Of a DNA stretch of 64,000 nt, positions 1-9,570 are shown piece by piece (positions within the stretch are counted from its first letter, which is position 1; every line of letters starts with the position of its first letter). The DNA lies in assembly GCF_001042615.1 (NCBI RefSeq), contig NZ_AP012327.1:868001-932000 (forward strand). The letters are read 5' to 3'. Position numbers and translations under genes: made by a program. A model generated the notes under the pieces. That model did not search any database and was not told the DNA's origin. It saw only the letters and a program-made list of their open reading frames with translations. This stretch comes from Bifidobacterium catenulatum subsp. kashiwanohense JCM 15439 = DSM 21854. Lineage in GTDB: Bacteria; Actinomycetota; Actinomycetes; Actinomycetales; Bifidobacteriaceae.

Positions 1-10
1 CATTGGTTCT

Positions 11-26
11 GTGACGGGCCCGTCAC
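11..26. promoter_or_regulatory. Perfect 16-bp palindrome upstream of the MFS exporter
   Basis: GTGACGGG is followed directly by its reverse complement. A second small inverted repeat (GCCATGG at 41-47 and CCATGGC at 55-61) follows. Both lie 110-165 bases before the exporter start, where drug-exporter genes often carry a TetR or MarR operator. No regulator gene is visible, so the operator role is inferred. Confidence 0.35.
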
Positions 27-175
27 CTAAGTCTCTGCCTGCCATGGATTACTCCCATGGCTAAACATCAAGGCTGAATCGTCTGGATGAGTGAGCGCGC
101 AACGCCATGCGTAGTAGTATGGCGGCAGTCAAACATGCCAGACCCTGCATTATGACTATGAGAGGAAACGTCACC

Positions 176-1906
176 ATGGAACAGTCATCTAAGTTCCAAC
201 ATCAACCTCAGCCCGATACGCCATCGTCCTCCACGATGTCCCCGTCACCCCATCCGGAACAAACTCCGCCATGGGGCGCGCTATGGGTGTTGGCTTTGGG
301 GCTGGCCATGATTGTGCTAGACAGCTCAATCGTCAATGTCTCCATCCCCACCATTATCGACGATATCGACATCGACCTGACCGACGTCCAGTGGGTCACA
401 TCACTGTACAACATCGTGCTCGCCGCGCTGCTGCTTCCCTTCGGCAAGCTTGGCGACGCCAAAGGACGCAAACTGGTATTCCAAATCGGAACTGTGATTT
501 TCGTGGCAAGTTCATTGCTCGCCGCCACATCGCATGACGCTGGCATGCTGCTCACCGCTCGCGCGTTGCAGGGCATCGGAGGCGCGATGATCATGCCGGA
601 CACCCTGTCCACGGTGTCCGCCATGTTCCGTGGCAAGTATCGCGCTGCGGCTTTCGGAGTCTGGGGCGCGGTAATGAGTTCAGCCGCCGCTCTCGGACCG
701 TTGCTCGGCGGCGTGCTTACCGAGACCTTGGGGTGGCGGTGGATTTTCCTAGTGAACCTTCCGCTAGGCATCATCATCTTTGTGGCCACCATTCCTTTGG
801 TGCCAAAGACCGGTGGACATACCTCGAACATCACTTCCTCAACCACTTCTTCTACCATTCGATTCCAAAGCATTGATGTGGACATTCCAGGCGTGGTGCT
901 GTCCGCACTGACTTCTGCCCTGCTCGTATTCGGACTTATCGAAGGCGAGACCTACGGCTGGTGGAAGCAGACTTCCACTCAGTTGAAGATGGGCGGTCTG
1001 GCATGGAACCGCGGCTGGCTGTCGCCGGTTCCGATTTGTCTGGTCGCCGGTATGCTCCTGCTGGTCGTCTTCATAACCGTAGAACTTGCACGAGGCAAAG
1101 CCGGGCGGCCGGTGATGCTGGACATGACCCTGTTCCGCATCAAGACATTCTCGTGGGGCAATCTGTCGGCTGCAGCCATCGCCGCCGGCGAGTTCGCGCT
1201 GGTGTTCGCGCTGCCGCTGTATCTCATCAATGCGCGCGGACTCGACACGCTACAGGCCGGTGCGATGCTGGCCGTGATGGGATTGGGCTCTATTATCGCC
1301 GGTGGCCGGGCGCACATGCTGGCCGCCAAATTCACTCCGGTCGGCGTGGTCCAACTTGGCTTGGTGATTGAGATCATCGCGGTAGCCGTGATTGCAGTCC
1401 TCATGCCGGGGGGATTCGCAGTGTGGTGGCAGCTTCTTCCTCTGACCGCCTACGGCTGTGGCTTAGGGCTCGCTTCCGCGCAGCTGACCAGCGTGGTGCT
1501 GTCCGAAGTGCCGATTCCCCAGTCCGGTGAAGGATCGGCCACCCAGTCCACCATCCGTCAGCTTGGCACCGCCATGGGTTCGGCCATCTCAGGCGCGGCA
1601 TTGACCATGGCCATCAATGGGACGTTGCCGGCACGACTTGAATCCCTTGGACTGCCCGCCAAAGTCGGCGATGGACTGGCCAAGGCAGTCAGCAGCTCAG
1701 CTGGCGGTGTAATTGGCTCGTTCCGCAGCGGCGATGGACCGGCAGCCCAATTCGGTGACGAAGCGCCGAAAATCGCCGATGCGATGACTTCCGGGTTCAT
1801 TGAGGGCAACCGTTGGACACTTTTGGTGGCAGGCTGCATGCTGCTCATCGGTTTGCTGGCTTCGGTCGCTGTGCGACGCGCGGCATCGACGCATAGCACA
1901 CACTGA
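176..1906 (+). CDS. MFS drug exporter, DHA2 (EmrB/QacA) family
   Basis: Proton-driven multidrug or toxic-compound exporter of the inner membrane, about 576 residues with some 14 predicted membrane helices. The first helix carries DSSIVNVSIPTI, matching the DHA2 motif D1. The loop after helix 2 reads GKLGDAKGRK (motif A), and a later helix reads GPLLGG (motif C of antiporters). The ATG at 176 is preferred over upstream in-frame starts because AGAGGA lies at 161-166 with good spacing and the family normally starts just before helix 1. It is monocistronic, ending about 120 bases before dtd. The substrate cannot be told from sequence. Confidence 0.9.
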   Translation: MEQSSKFQHQPQPDTPSSSTMSPSPHPEQTPPWGALWVLALGLAMIVLDSSIVNVSIPTIIDDIDIDLTDVQWVTSLYNIVLAALLLPFGKLGDAKGRKLVFQIGTVIFVASSLLAATSHDAGMLLTARALQGIGGAMIMPDTLSTVSAMFRGKYRAAAFGVWGAVMSSAAALGPLLGGVLTETLGWRWIFLVNLPLGIIIFVATIPLVPKTGGHTSNITSSTTSSTIRFQSIDVDIPGVVLSALTSALLVFGLIEGETYGWWKQTSTQLKMGGLAWNRGWLSPVPICLVAGMLLLVVFITVELARGKAGRPVMLDMTLFRIKTFSWGNLSAAAIAAGEFALVFALPLYLINARGLDTLQAGAMLAVMGLGSIIAGGRAHMLAAKFTPVGVVQLGLVIEIIAVAVIAVLMPGGFAVWWQLLPLTAYGCGLGLASAQLTSVVLSEVPIPQSGEGSATQSTIRQLGTAMGSAISGAALTMAINGTLPARLESLGLPAKVGDGLAKAVSSSAGGVIGSFRSGDGPAAQFGDEAPKIADAMTSGFIEGNRWTLLVAGCMLLIGLLASVAVRRAASTHSTH

Positions 1907-2026
1907 CAAACATGAGGCAGGGCGATCTGCTGAATGGTTTTGGTGGGCTAGCAGCTCAACGGCGAAAAGCTCTACTGAAGCCGGCTGATACTAAGACGAA
2001 ACCGATCGCGCGGTAAGGTGGGGTTT

Positions 2027-2497
2027 ATGAAAGTAGTAGTGCAACGAGTGAGCCAAGCCAGTGTTGACGTTGTCAACGAACTGGGCACCGTAGACCCCAC
2101 CTTTGAACCGCAGCAGATCGGACCGGGATTCATGCTGCTGGTCGGTGTAGCCGATGAGGATGGTGAGGAACAGATTTCTTGGCTTGCCCACAAAATCCTC
2201 AACCTGCGCGTTTTCGAAGACGAGCAAGGCAAAATGAACCGTTCCATCAAAGACATCGGCGGTGAAATCCTATCCATTTCACAGTTCACGTTGTTTGCCG
2301 AAGTGAAGAAAGGCAACCGCCCAAGCTTCGTCAAAGCGGGCAAACCGGAACATGCCAACATTACTTGGATCAAATTCAACGAAGCGCTGCGATCCGGTGG
2401 CGTGCCAGTACGCGAAGGCCGCTTCGGAGCGCATATGCGCGTTGGACTGATCAACGACGGTCCGGTCACCATCGCCATTGACACCGACAATCTGTGA
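2027..2497 (+). CDS. dtd: D-aminoacyl-tRNA deacylase
   Basis: Hydrolyses D-amino acids mischarged on tRNA, keeping D-residues out of translation; cytoplasmic. The 156-residue length is normal for the family. The N-terminus MKVVVQRVSQASV is characteristic. Both active-site signatures are present: SQFTLFA near residue 80 and NDGPVT near the C-terminus (the Gly-cisPro type motif). The ATG at 2027 follows AAGGTGG at 2015-2021; a GTG at 2018 is in frame but inside that ribosome-binding site. A strong hairpin terminator follows. Confidence 0.95.
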   Translation: MKVVVQRVSQASVDVVNELGTVDPTFEPQQIGPGFMLLVGVADEDGEEQISWLAHKILNLRVFEDEQGKMNRSIKDIGGEILSISQFTLFAEVKKGNRPSFVKAGKPEHANITWIKFNEALRSGGVPVREGRFGAHMRVGLINDGPVTIAIDTDNL

Positions 2498-2534
2498 TCA
2501 ATAGTAAAGCGCCGATTGCTTGGTGATATAAAAA

Positions 2535-2583
2535 ATTTGAGGAGCTGCAGTATAATTTGCAGCTCCTCAAATATTGTTTTTTT
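2535..2583. terminator. Bidirectional intrinsic terminator between dtd and the DUF3737 gene
   Basis: A perfect 15-bp stem (2535-2549 with 2558-2572) and 8-base loop is followed by a T run at 2577-2583. It is preceded by an A run at 2529-2535, so it can stop both converging genes. Confidence 0.9.
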
Positions 2584-2598
2584 GATCGACAGTGATGT

Positions 2599-3450
2599 TT
2601 ACCTGTTGTCGGTAATTATCGTCACCTTGTTCGGATCGATCTTCGTTGGGTCAAGCGTCAATTCCTTGATGGCATCCGCACGAATCGTGCCAGACGAAGG
2701 ATTGAACACACTGTCGACGGTGCTGTGAATATCGGCGTCCACATTCGAATATTCAAAAGCAAGCGTCGTATTGATCAAACGACAATTACGCAACACGAGA
2801 TTATCCACATAACACAAGCCCTGCAGGCTTTCGATCGTACAATTCTCGAACGTGACATTACGAGAATTCCAAGCCAAGTACTCGCCGGCAATAAACGAAT
2901 CGCGCACTGTCACATTCTCGCAATTCCAGAAGCAATCCTTGGAAATCAATCGAGAATTCGAAATCTCAATATTACGTGCGCCATCAAACGGATAATTGCC
3001 AACCAAACGCAGATTATCAGCTTTGATGTCAGAACAATTCATTGCTAAATAATCACCGCGTGCACTTACATTGTTCATCATGACATTCGAACAAGCCCAC
3101 AATGTTTCCTCGGCATTGACGAAATCAACGTTCCTCAACGAAACATCACGGCAACGACGGAAATTCTTCGGCGCTTCAAATGTGCAATCCTCGACGCGAA
3201 TGTTGTTTGTATACCACACGCCTGCGCGTGCCATCTCGAACCACGTGCAATCCTTCGCCGAAATATCCGAGCAATACCACAGCGGATACTTCCATTTGAA
3301 CGAACTCGACTCAAGCTCAATGGCATGTGCATGCTTCAACGGCGACTCGCCATCATTGAAAATCGTGTCAATATACCGTTTGTCTGATGCTTGAAATTCG
3401 GCGCGTTCGCCGGTCAGCAATGCCTGACGGACCTCTTGCATGTCGCTCAC
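2599..3450 (-). CDS. DUF3737 family right-handed beta-helix protein
   Basis: Predicted cytoplasmic protein of about 283 residues, function unknown. Nearly the whole chain is a run of short repeats with N, C and aromatic residues at regular spacing (for example DGARNIEISNSRLI, NCENVTVRDSFI, NSRNVTFENCTI). This is typical of a pectate-lyase-like beta helix and matches DUF3737. The segment FNDGESPLKHAHAIEL and the KYPLWYC core are family signatures. The GTG at 3450 was chosen because GAGGAGGG (3457-3464) sits 6 bases upstream; the longer open frame has no such site and exceeds family length. No enzymatic residues can be assigned. Confidence 0.85.
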   Translation of the reverse strand: MSDMQEVRQALLTGERAEFQASDKRYIDTIFNDGESPLKHAHAIELESSSFKWKYPLWYCSDISAKDCTWFEMARAGVWYTNNIRVEDCTFEAPKNFRRCRDVSLRNVDFVNAEETLWACSNVMMNNVSARGDYLAMNCSDIKADNLRLVGNYPFDGARNIEISNSRLISKDCFWNCENVTVRDSFIAGEYLAWNSRNVTFENCTIESLQGLCYVDNLVLRNCRLINTTLAFEYSNVDADIHSTVDSVFNPSSGTIRADAIKELTLDPTKIDPNKVTIITDNR

Positions 3451-3706
3451 TGATAACCCTCCTCGGAAAAACGCTCTGTTGCCAAGATAGAAACTTCGAG
3501 TACTTGAAGTCAAACGCATGGCCATGTTTCGCAGGAGGCGGAATGGAACGAGAGGATTAAGCGCGTTATAAGCAATGCCGATATGCAAGCGGGTGTTTGC
3601 GAAACATGGATGTCGGTACCATAAATTGGGCGGTTGAACAATTAAGCAGTCGCAAGGTATTGCAGCCATATATGAAGCTTGCCGCGTAAGGCAGAGAGGA
3701 ATGAGG

Positions 3707-3996
3707 ATGAGCCAGCAGAGTGGGGGAGTGAAGACGCGTGCGTTCAAAGCCGCGTTCCCCAAAGTGCTGCCGCGTATCGTCGACTATCTCGGCAACGTGC
3801 TTCCGTACGCCATGACTGGACTACTGGTGGTGTATTCGCTCAAAAACGTCAATCCTCTTGCCGGAGGCCATGGCACCCCGAAGCAGTCGCCATCGCAGTA
3901 ATCGTCATACTGCACATGTGGAAACGCAACATGCTGCTCTCCATCGTCGGCGGCACCGCCATATATATGGTATTGCTTCAGCTTGTTTTTGTTTGA
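3707..3996 (+). pseudogene. azlD: Frameshifted azlD (branched-chain amino acid exporter small subunit)
   Basis: AzlD is the small membrane partner of AzlC in branched-chain amino acid export. The first frame reads [20 protein letters not shown] and continues to HGTPK, then stops at 3901. From about 3872 another frame continues the family C-terminus: [18 protein letters not shown] and [20 protein letters not shown] one-base deletion in the ACCCC stretch near 3873-3877 explains this. The intact product would be near 96 residues. No azlC lies next to it: upstream is the oppositely oriented DUF3737 gene. AGAGAGGA at 3693-3700 supports the ATG at 3707. A sequencing error cannot be excluded, but the missing partner favours decay. 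Confidence 0.85.
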
Positions 3997-4215
3997 TTAT
4001 CTGTTTTGTAAGGCTTCTTGTTGGTGTGAAGCTGAAGATGGTGCGGACGTGGCCGAAGGCTCTGTGCAGACATTTCCGGCGCAGACCCACTCGTCGGCCC
4101 GATTCTGGCAGCTGTCGGCGATGCGGCCATCATGATCAGAAAGATTGTCCTGCCATCATTGACTGTAATGCATTACTGATATCAGCAAAATGAAATTGCC
4201 ATGCGATATTCGCAA
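3997..4215. other. Intergenic stretch with a possible coding fossil
   Basis: No complete gene is visible. On the plus strand one frame reads ISGADPLVGPILAAVGDAA and ends at a stop near 4178, preceded by stops. It looks like the tail of a degraded membrane protein but could not be identified. Confidence 0.25.
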
Positions 4216-5451
4216 CTATTGCGCAAGTCCCATGCTGTACTTCAGCGTCATCACGCGAATCGCGGACTGCTTCACCTTGTCCGCAAAAGCGGAATCAGCC
4301 GCGGCCTTCGCATTCAAACCATCCAAAACCTGCTGAACATAATCGAAAGCGCCAATGCAGGCAAGATCACCGCCGGCCTCAACCAAACGCACACCCAAAT
4401 CACTCGGCTGAACACCGCTCAAGGCAGTGGCGGAGAGAGAATCCGAAGTGATGACACCCTGAAAACCAACCGTATTACGTAGATAATCCGTTACCAAAGC
4501 GCTGGAAAACACGGCGGGATTGTTCGGATCAATGGCCTGATAGGTGGCCAAAGACATCATCACCATGGAAGGGTTCGCCTCCAACGCGCTATTGAACGCG
4601 TTGATTTCCGCACCGTTCAACGTCGTGGTGGTGTCAAGAATGCCGTCGGCGGTGAAATCGGTATTGCCGGTTACCGAACCAAGTCCCGGATAATGCTTGA
4701 TGGCGCTGCCAACACCCGAATCCGCCATGCCTTGAATGAACGCCTTGGCGTGATCGGCATTACCGGCCGCATCCAATCCAAAATCACGATCCAACGCTCC
4801 GACAGGGGCGTTCGCGGCGCGATCCACCGTCACCGTACCCACCACCGGCGCCAAATCGACATTGATGCCAGCCGACTTAAGCTGGGAACCCCATACGGCC
4901 GCCGATTGACGAAGCTGATCGGTCGACATCGTTCCCTGATTGGTGGCGGAAGGCATCTGGTCGAAACCAGAGCCTTGAAGATGCTGCACCAAACCACCTT
5001 CCTGATCGGTGGTCATCAACAGCTGATTATTGGCCGGCGCATACGATTGCAATGCGGATGCGGCTGCGGCGACACCGGCCGTTCCAGAACTCCAGTTGCC
5101 AATGATCAGCACCGAACCGACATGCTGGTTCACAATGAGATCTTGCAATGAGGAAGAATCGGATCCCGCGTAGAGGGGTGCCATGACGAGCTGACCGACG
5201 CGCTCTGCAAGACTCATGGCATTGACTGCAGCCACGGCTTTGCCGTGCGAAGAGTCGTCCACCACGCTTGGCACGTTGGATTTGTCAAGCGTATCATGTG
5301 ATGCGTCGGACTGTTGCGAATTGGATTGCTCGGATTGGTTGGAGCCAGCATTCAAACTCGCGCTGGATGAACACCCAGCGAACGATAGCGGCAGTGTGAT
5401 GACGCACAGTGCGGCAGCACAACGAGCGAAATGAACGTGAACCCTCTTCAT
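4216..5451 (-). CDS. Glycoside hydrolase family 3 (NagZ-like) lipoprotein
   Basis: Predicted exported, lipid-anchored GH3 N-terminal-domain protein of 411 residues. The signal peptide ends in the lipobox LSFAGC. A Ser/Asn/Gln-rich linker of about 45 residues precedes the TIM barrel. Family landmarks are TDQEGG, the IKHYPG loop start and ITSDSL, whose Asp is the expected nucleophile. In beta-N-acetylhexosaminidases of the NagZ type the KHFPG loop continues with an Asp-x-His dyad acting as general acid/base. Here the loop reads GLGSVTGNTDFTADG and lacks that dyad, so substrate or mechanism may differ. ATG 5451 gives the complete signal peptide; its ribosome-binding site is weak. Confidence 0.8.
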   Translation of the reverse strand: MKRVHVHFARCAAALCVITLPLSFAGCSSSASLNAGSNQSEQSNSQQSDASHDTLDKSNVPSVVDDSSHGKAVAAVNAMSLAERVGQLVMAPLYAGSDSSSLQDLIVNQHVGSVLIIGNWSSGTAGVAAAASALQSYAPANNQLLMTTDQEGGLVQHLQGSGFDQMPSATNQGTMSTDQLRQSAAVWGSQLKSAGINVDLAPVVGTVTVDRAANAPVGALDRDFGLDAAGNADHAKAFIQGMADSGVGSAIKHYPGLGSVTGNTDFTADGILDTTTTLNGAEINAFNSALEANPSMVMMSLATYQAIDPNNPAVFSSALVTDYLRNTVGFQGVITSDSLSATALSGVQPSDLGVRLVEAGGDLACIGAFDYVQQVLDGLNAKAAADSAFADKVKQSAIRVMTLKYSMGLAQ

Positions 5452-5589
5452 AGTGTCATTATCTATCACATGCCAGTGATGGCGAATACGATCGCATAAG
5501 AAAAGAACGGGTGGATTCGTGTTCGTGAATTGCGTAAACATTAGGCCAGCGGCATAAAGCCGTTCCGTGCCTGTCGGTAGGCTATTAGT

Positions 5590-8500
5590 ATGTCTTTTTT
5601 TGATATGTTTGGTCCCATGTTCGACCCGGAAAGCGGCCCGAACCGCTCCCAAGGGCAGCGTGCCAATAAATCCGGCAACGATGATCCCATCATTCTCAAT
5701 GTCGAAACCGATGGTGATAACACCGCCCGGTCTTCGGCGAACATGCCTCCAAGAGGCCCGTCCGGTCCGCGTATCACACGCCAGCCGAACCGTCCGCGCA
5801 AATCGTCGAACGGCAACAAGATTCTAATCGGTGTGGTGCTGGCGCTTGCCATCATCATTGGCCTGTTTTTTGGCTTGGCGCAGTTCATTACCGACGTCAT
5901 GTGGTATGCGCAGCTTGGCTTCCAAAGCGTGATTTGGACGCAGCTGGGTACCAGGGTAGGTCTGTGGGTGGCGTATGCGCTGCTGATTGCCGCGGTCGGG
6001 TTCCTTTCCGCGTCGCTGGCGATCTGGGCTCGCCCCGATGCCGCCGATGGTTCCACCATTCGTATTAATGGCGACACCATCGAAGTGGGCAAGGGCGTGA
6101 GCTCAAAGAGTGCACGTCGTGTGGCAGTGGTGATTTCATTGATCGTCGGTTTGATGTTCGGATCGCAGTTTAATGCGAATTGGTCTGAGATTCTGCTGAT
6201 GTTCAATGCGCAGAGTTTCGGTACCACTGATCCGCAATTCGGCATTGACAATGGTTTCTACGTATTCGTGTTGCCTGGTTTGAAGTTGATTATGTCGGCG
6301 GTGTCGCTGCTGTTGCTTGCAGGCATTATCTTCTCCGTCGTCACGCATGTGATGATGGGTGGCATTCGCATCACCATGCCAGTGCATGGTCGTGGACTGT
6401 TCCACATCACCAAGCGTGCGCGTAGGCAGATCGGCATTTGGCTGATGCTCAACATGTTCGCATGGGCGGCGAATCAGGTGCTTGGTGTGTTCTCTCACCT
6501 TACGCAAGAGGGTAGCCGCATCACCGGCGCCACCTACACCACGGTCAACGCCACGATTCCCGTTACCTTCATCATGGCCGCCATCACCGCCACTCTTGGT
6601 GTGGTTCTCGGCATGTGGATCATGAAATCGCATGCACTGGAAGGCCAGGCTCCGATCGCGGTGCGCGCCTCCGAAGCGCTCAAGGCGTGGAAAGTGCCGA
6701 CCGTGGCCATCGCATCCGCCATTGTGGTGAGCCTGGTGCTTACCGTGGCATGGCCGATGCTGCTGCAGCGTTTCCGTGTGAACCCGAATGCACAGGAGAT
6801 GGAATCAACATATATTCAGCGCAATATCGACGCCACTCGTGAAGCCTATGGTCTGAACAATGTGAAGACGGAACAATATCAGGCTACCACCGAAGGCGAG
6901 GAAGGCGCACTGGCTGACTCCGCGGAATCGACCGCGCAGATCCGACTGCTCGATCCGCAGATTGTTTCTCCAACGTTCAAACAGTTGCAGCAATCCAAGC
7001 AGTATTACACGTTTGCCGACACTCTTGCCGTCGACAAGTATGAGGTCGATGGTGTGAGCCAAGATACGGTGATCGCAGCACGAGAACTTGACCTTGCCGG
7101 TCTTGACAATCGCAACTGGGTCAACGACCATACCGTGTACACGCACGGCTATGGTGTGGTGGCCGCCTACGGTAACAAGGTGACGGCCGACGGTCAGCCG
7201 AAGTTTTTCGAGACGGGCATCCCAACCCAAGGCAAGCTCACCGAATCCGAACAGTATGAGCCGCGTATCTACTTCTCGCCGAACGCCTCCGAATATTCGA
7301 TCGTGGGCGCTCCGGAAGGCACGCAGTCGTGGGAGTTCGATTACCCGACCGGTTCCGAAGGCGCTACCAACACGTTCGACGGTAATGGCGGCCCGAAGAT
7401 CGGCAATATCTTCTCCCGACTGCTGTATGCCATCCGTTTTGGCTCCGACCAGATTCTGTTTTCCAACCGTGTGAACTCCGCATCACAGATTCTCTACGAT
7501 CGTTCCCCGAAGGAGCGTGTGGCCAAGGTCGCGCCATACCTGACGCTTGACGGCCGTGTGTACCCGGCGGTCGTGGATGGTCGTGTCAAGTGGATCGTCG
7601 ACGGCTACACCACGTCTGACGCCTACCCGTATTCGCAGATGACCGATTTGGGCGAAGCCTCCAAGGATTCCACCACGGAATCTTCGGCCACGGTGAGTGA
7701 GCTGGCTTCGAAGAACGCCAACTACATTCGCAACTCCGTGAAGGCTACCGTCGATGCGTATGACGGTTCCGTGGACCTGTACGTGTGGGATGAATCCGAT
7801 CCGGTGATCAAGGCATGGCAGAAGATCTTCCCCGGCCAGTACCACCAATTGTCGGAGATTTCCGGCGATCTGATGAGCCACCTGCGTTACCCGGAAAGCC
7901 TGTTCAAGGTGCAGCGCGAACTGTTGACCAAGTACCATGTGTCGAGCGCCAGCCAGTTCTTCTCCGGTGAGGATTTCTGGCAGACTCCGGTCGATCCGAC
8001 CGAATCTCAGCAGGCTCAGGAACGCGACATTCTGCAGCCGCCGTATTATTTGACGCTGCAGACCGGTGGGTCCAACGAGCCGGTGTTCTCGTTGACGTCG
8101 TCGTATATTCCCGCAGGCACGTCAACCCGAGAGATTTTGACGGGATTCCTGTCTGTCGATTCCGATGCGGGCAACGAAAAAGGCAAGATCGGCGCGAACT
8201 ATGGCACGCTTCGATTGCAGGAGTTGCCGAAGGATTCCAATGTGCCAGGCCCCGGTCAGGCGCAGAACAACTTCAATGCGTCGGCTGACGTGTCGAAGGA
8301 ACTCAACCTGCTTGAGTCCGGTTCCACCAATGTGCAGCGAGGCAATCTGCTTACACTGCCGCTCGGCGGTGGATTGGTGTACGTGCAGCCGGTGTACGTC
8401 AAGTCCTCCGGTTCCACCAGTTTCCCGCTGTTGAAGAAGGTGTTGGTGGCCTTCGGCGACCAGGTCGGATTCGCCAACACATTGGACGAAGCGCTCGATC

Positions 8501-8862
8501 AGGTGTTCGGTGGCAACTCCGGCGCGTCTGCGGGCGATGCCGAAAACGTTGACGGTTCCACCAGCAGTAAGACCGACACGAGCGATACCGCCGGTACCAG
8601 TGGGGATGCCTCCGCTAACGGTTCTTCCGGAACCGACGGCACTGACTCGTCATCTGGGTCGAATTCCGACAATGACAGCAGTTCCGGCAATACTGGCGGT
8701 TCCAGCACGATGAGCAGCGATCTGAAGAGCGCCCTCAACGACGCTTCCCAAGCAATGAAGGATTCCGACGCGGCCATGAAGAAGGGCGATTGGTCCGCTT
8801 ATGGCGAAGCGCAGAAGAAACTTCAGGAAGCGTTGAACAAGGCGCTCGAACTCGAGCAGTAG
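5590..8862 (+). CDS. UPF0182 family large membrane protein
   Basis: Function unknown; a 1090-residue protein of the UPF0182/COG1615 family widespread in actinobacteria. The cytoplasmic N-terminus (about 75 residues, Pro/Arg-rich) is followed by some seven membrane helices up to about residue 400, beginning ILIGVVLALAIIIGLFFGLA. A large extracytoplasmic domain follows (about 400-960, with family motifs such as VNDHTVYTHGYG, EPRIYFSP and LFSNRV). The C-terminal 100 residues hold a Ser/Gly/Asp/Thr-rich linker and a short charged helix. It is divergent from the GH3 gene, 138 bases apart. The ATG at 5590 is followed at once by family-like sequence, but the ribosome-binding site is weak. Confidence 0.9.
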   Translation: MSFFDMFGPMFDPESGPNRSQGQRANKSGNDDPIILNVETDGDNTARSSANMPPRGPSGPRITRQPNRPRKSSNGNKILIGVVLALAIIIGLFFGLAQFITDVMWYAQLGFQSVIWTQLGTRVGLWVAYALLIAAVGFLSASLAIWARPDAADGSTIRINGDTIEVGKGVSSKSARRVAVVISLIVGLMFGSQFNANWSEILLMFNAQSFGTTDPQFGIDNGFYVFVLPGLKLIMSAVSLLLLAGIIFSVVTHVMMGGIRITMPVHGRGLFHITKRARRQIGIWLMLNMFAWAANQVLGVFSHLTQEGSRITGATYTTVNATIPVTFIMAAITATLGVVLGMWIMKSHALEGQAPIAVRASEALKAWKVPTVAIASAIVVSLVLTVAWPMLLQRFRVNPNAQEMESTYIQRNIDATREAYGLNNVKTEQYQATTEGEEGALADSAESTAQIRLLDPQIVSPTFKQLQQSKQYYTFADTLAVDKYEVDGVSQDTVIAARELDLAGLDNRNWVNDHTVYTHGYGVVAAYGNKVTADGQPKFFETGIPTQGKLTESEQYEPRIYFSPNASEYSIVGAPEGTQSWEFDYPTGSEGATNTFDGNGGPKIGNIFSRLLYAIRFGSDQILFSNRVNSASQILYDRSPKERVAKVAPYLTLDGRVYPAVVDGRVKWIVDGYTTSDAYPYSQMTDLGEASKDSTTESSATVSELASKNANYIRNSVKATVDAYDGSVDLYVWDESDPVIKAWQKIFPGQYHQLSEISGDLMSHLRYPESLFKVQRELLTKYHVSSASQFFSGEDFWQTPVDPTESQQAQERDILQPPYYLTLQTGGSNEPVFSLTSSYIPAGTSTREILTGFLSVDSDAGNEKGKIGANYGTLRLQELPKDSNVPGPGQAQNNFNASADVSKELNLLESGSTNVQRGNLLTLPLGGGLVYVQPVYVKSSGSTSFPLLKKVLVAFGDQVGFANTLDEALDQVFGGNSGASAGDAENVDGSTSSKTDTSDTAGTSGDASANGSSGTDGTDSSSGSNSDNDSSSGNTGGSSTMSSDLKSALNDASQAMKDSDAAMKKGDWSAYGEAQKKLQEALNKALELEQ

Positions 8863-8897
8863 TTTCCGCACAAGTTCCGTACGATTGCTGTTTGCAT

Positions 8898-8943
8898 AAG
8901 GCGGGAGTCTGGTTCCTCATATATGGAACCGGTCTTCCGCCTT
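8898..8943. terminator. Imperfect hairpin after the UPF0182 gene
   Basis: AAGGCGG (8898-8904) pairs with CCGCCTT (8937-8943), and GGTTCC (8911-8916) with GGAACC (8925-8930). There is no T run, so it is a weak or factor-aided terminator at best. Confidence 0.4.
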
Positions 8944-8970
8944 CTGCATATGCCCGGTATGCTCAAAAAC

Positions 8971-9483
8971 ATGAGTGAGTATTCCTACCGCATCGCAACG
9001 CAAAACGACATTCAAGCGATCACCGACATTTACAACGCCGCAGTCATACGAGGCGGATCATCGGCCGATATAACTCCACGCACATACGAACAGCGCAAAG
9101 CATGGGTTGAATCGCATCATGATCCGTACGCGGTGTTCGTTACGGAAACGGCAGATGATGACGGAGAGAGACAGATTATTGGATTCAGCGCGCTTTCCGT
9201 TTTCTATGATCGCGCGGGATATGACGGCGTCACCGATCTTGCCTACTACATCGACCCGCAATGGCAGGGCAGGGGAGTCGGCACATATACGCTCACCAAA
9301 CTGCTTGAAGAATGCCGAAAGCGTAATATGCGTAAGGCATGCGGCATTATTTTCGCAGACAATGCCGGTTCGATCGCACTGATGAAACGGTTCGGTTTTA
9401 CACAGTTTGGCCTCATGCCAACCGCCGCCACCGATTCCACCGGCACCATGCGTGACATGAGTTACTGGTATCTCGACCTGTAA
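8971..9483 (+). CDS. GNAT family N-acetyltransferase
   Basis: Acetyl-CoA-dependent N-acyltransferase of about 170 residues, closest in pattern to phosphinothricin-acetyltransferase-like proteins. The N-terminal RIATQNDIQAITDIYNAAV, the acetyl-CoA loop QWQGRGVGTYTL near residue 95 and the C-terminal GSIALMKRFGFTQFG are all diagnostic. The ATG at 8971 starts just before the first strand; an upstream ATG at 8923 lies in the hairpin. No Shine-Dalgarno is seen, but TATGCT at 8958-8963 would place a transcript start at or near the ATG, so it may be leaderless. Substrate unknown. Confidence 0.85.
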   Translation: MSEYSYRIATQNDIQAITDIYNAAVIRGGSSADITPRTYEQRKAWVESHHDPYAVFVTETADDDGERQIIGFSALSVFYDRAGYDGVTDLAYYIDPQWQGRGVGTYTLTKLLEECRKRNMRKACGIIFADNAGSIALMKRFGFTQFGLMPTAATDSTGTMRDMSYWYLDL

Positions 9484-9570
9484 GTACAATCTTTGCGGTT
9501 ATCAAGACGAGACAACGCGGCGCAATATGAATGCACGCAATCGTATGTATGAATGAATGGAACGATTTCA

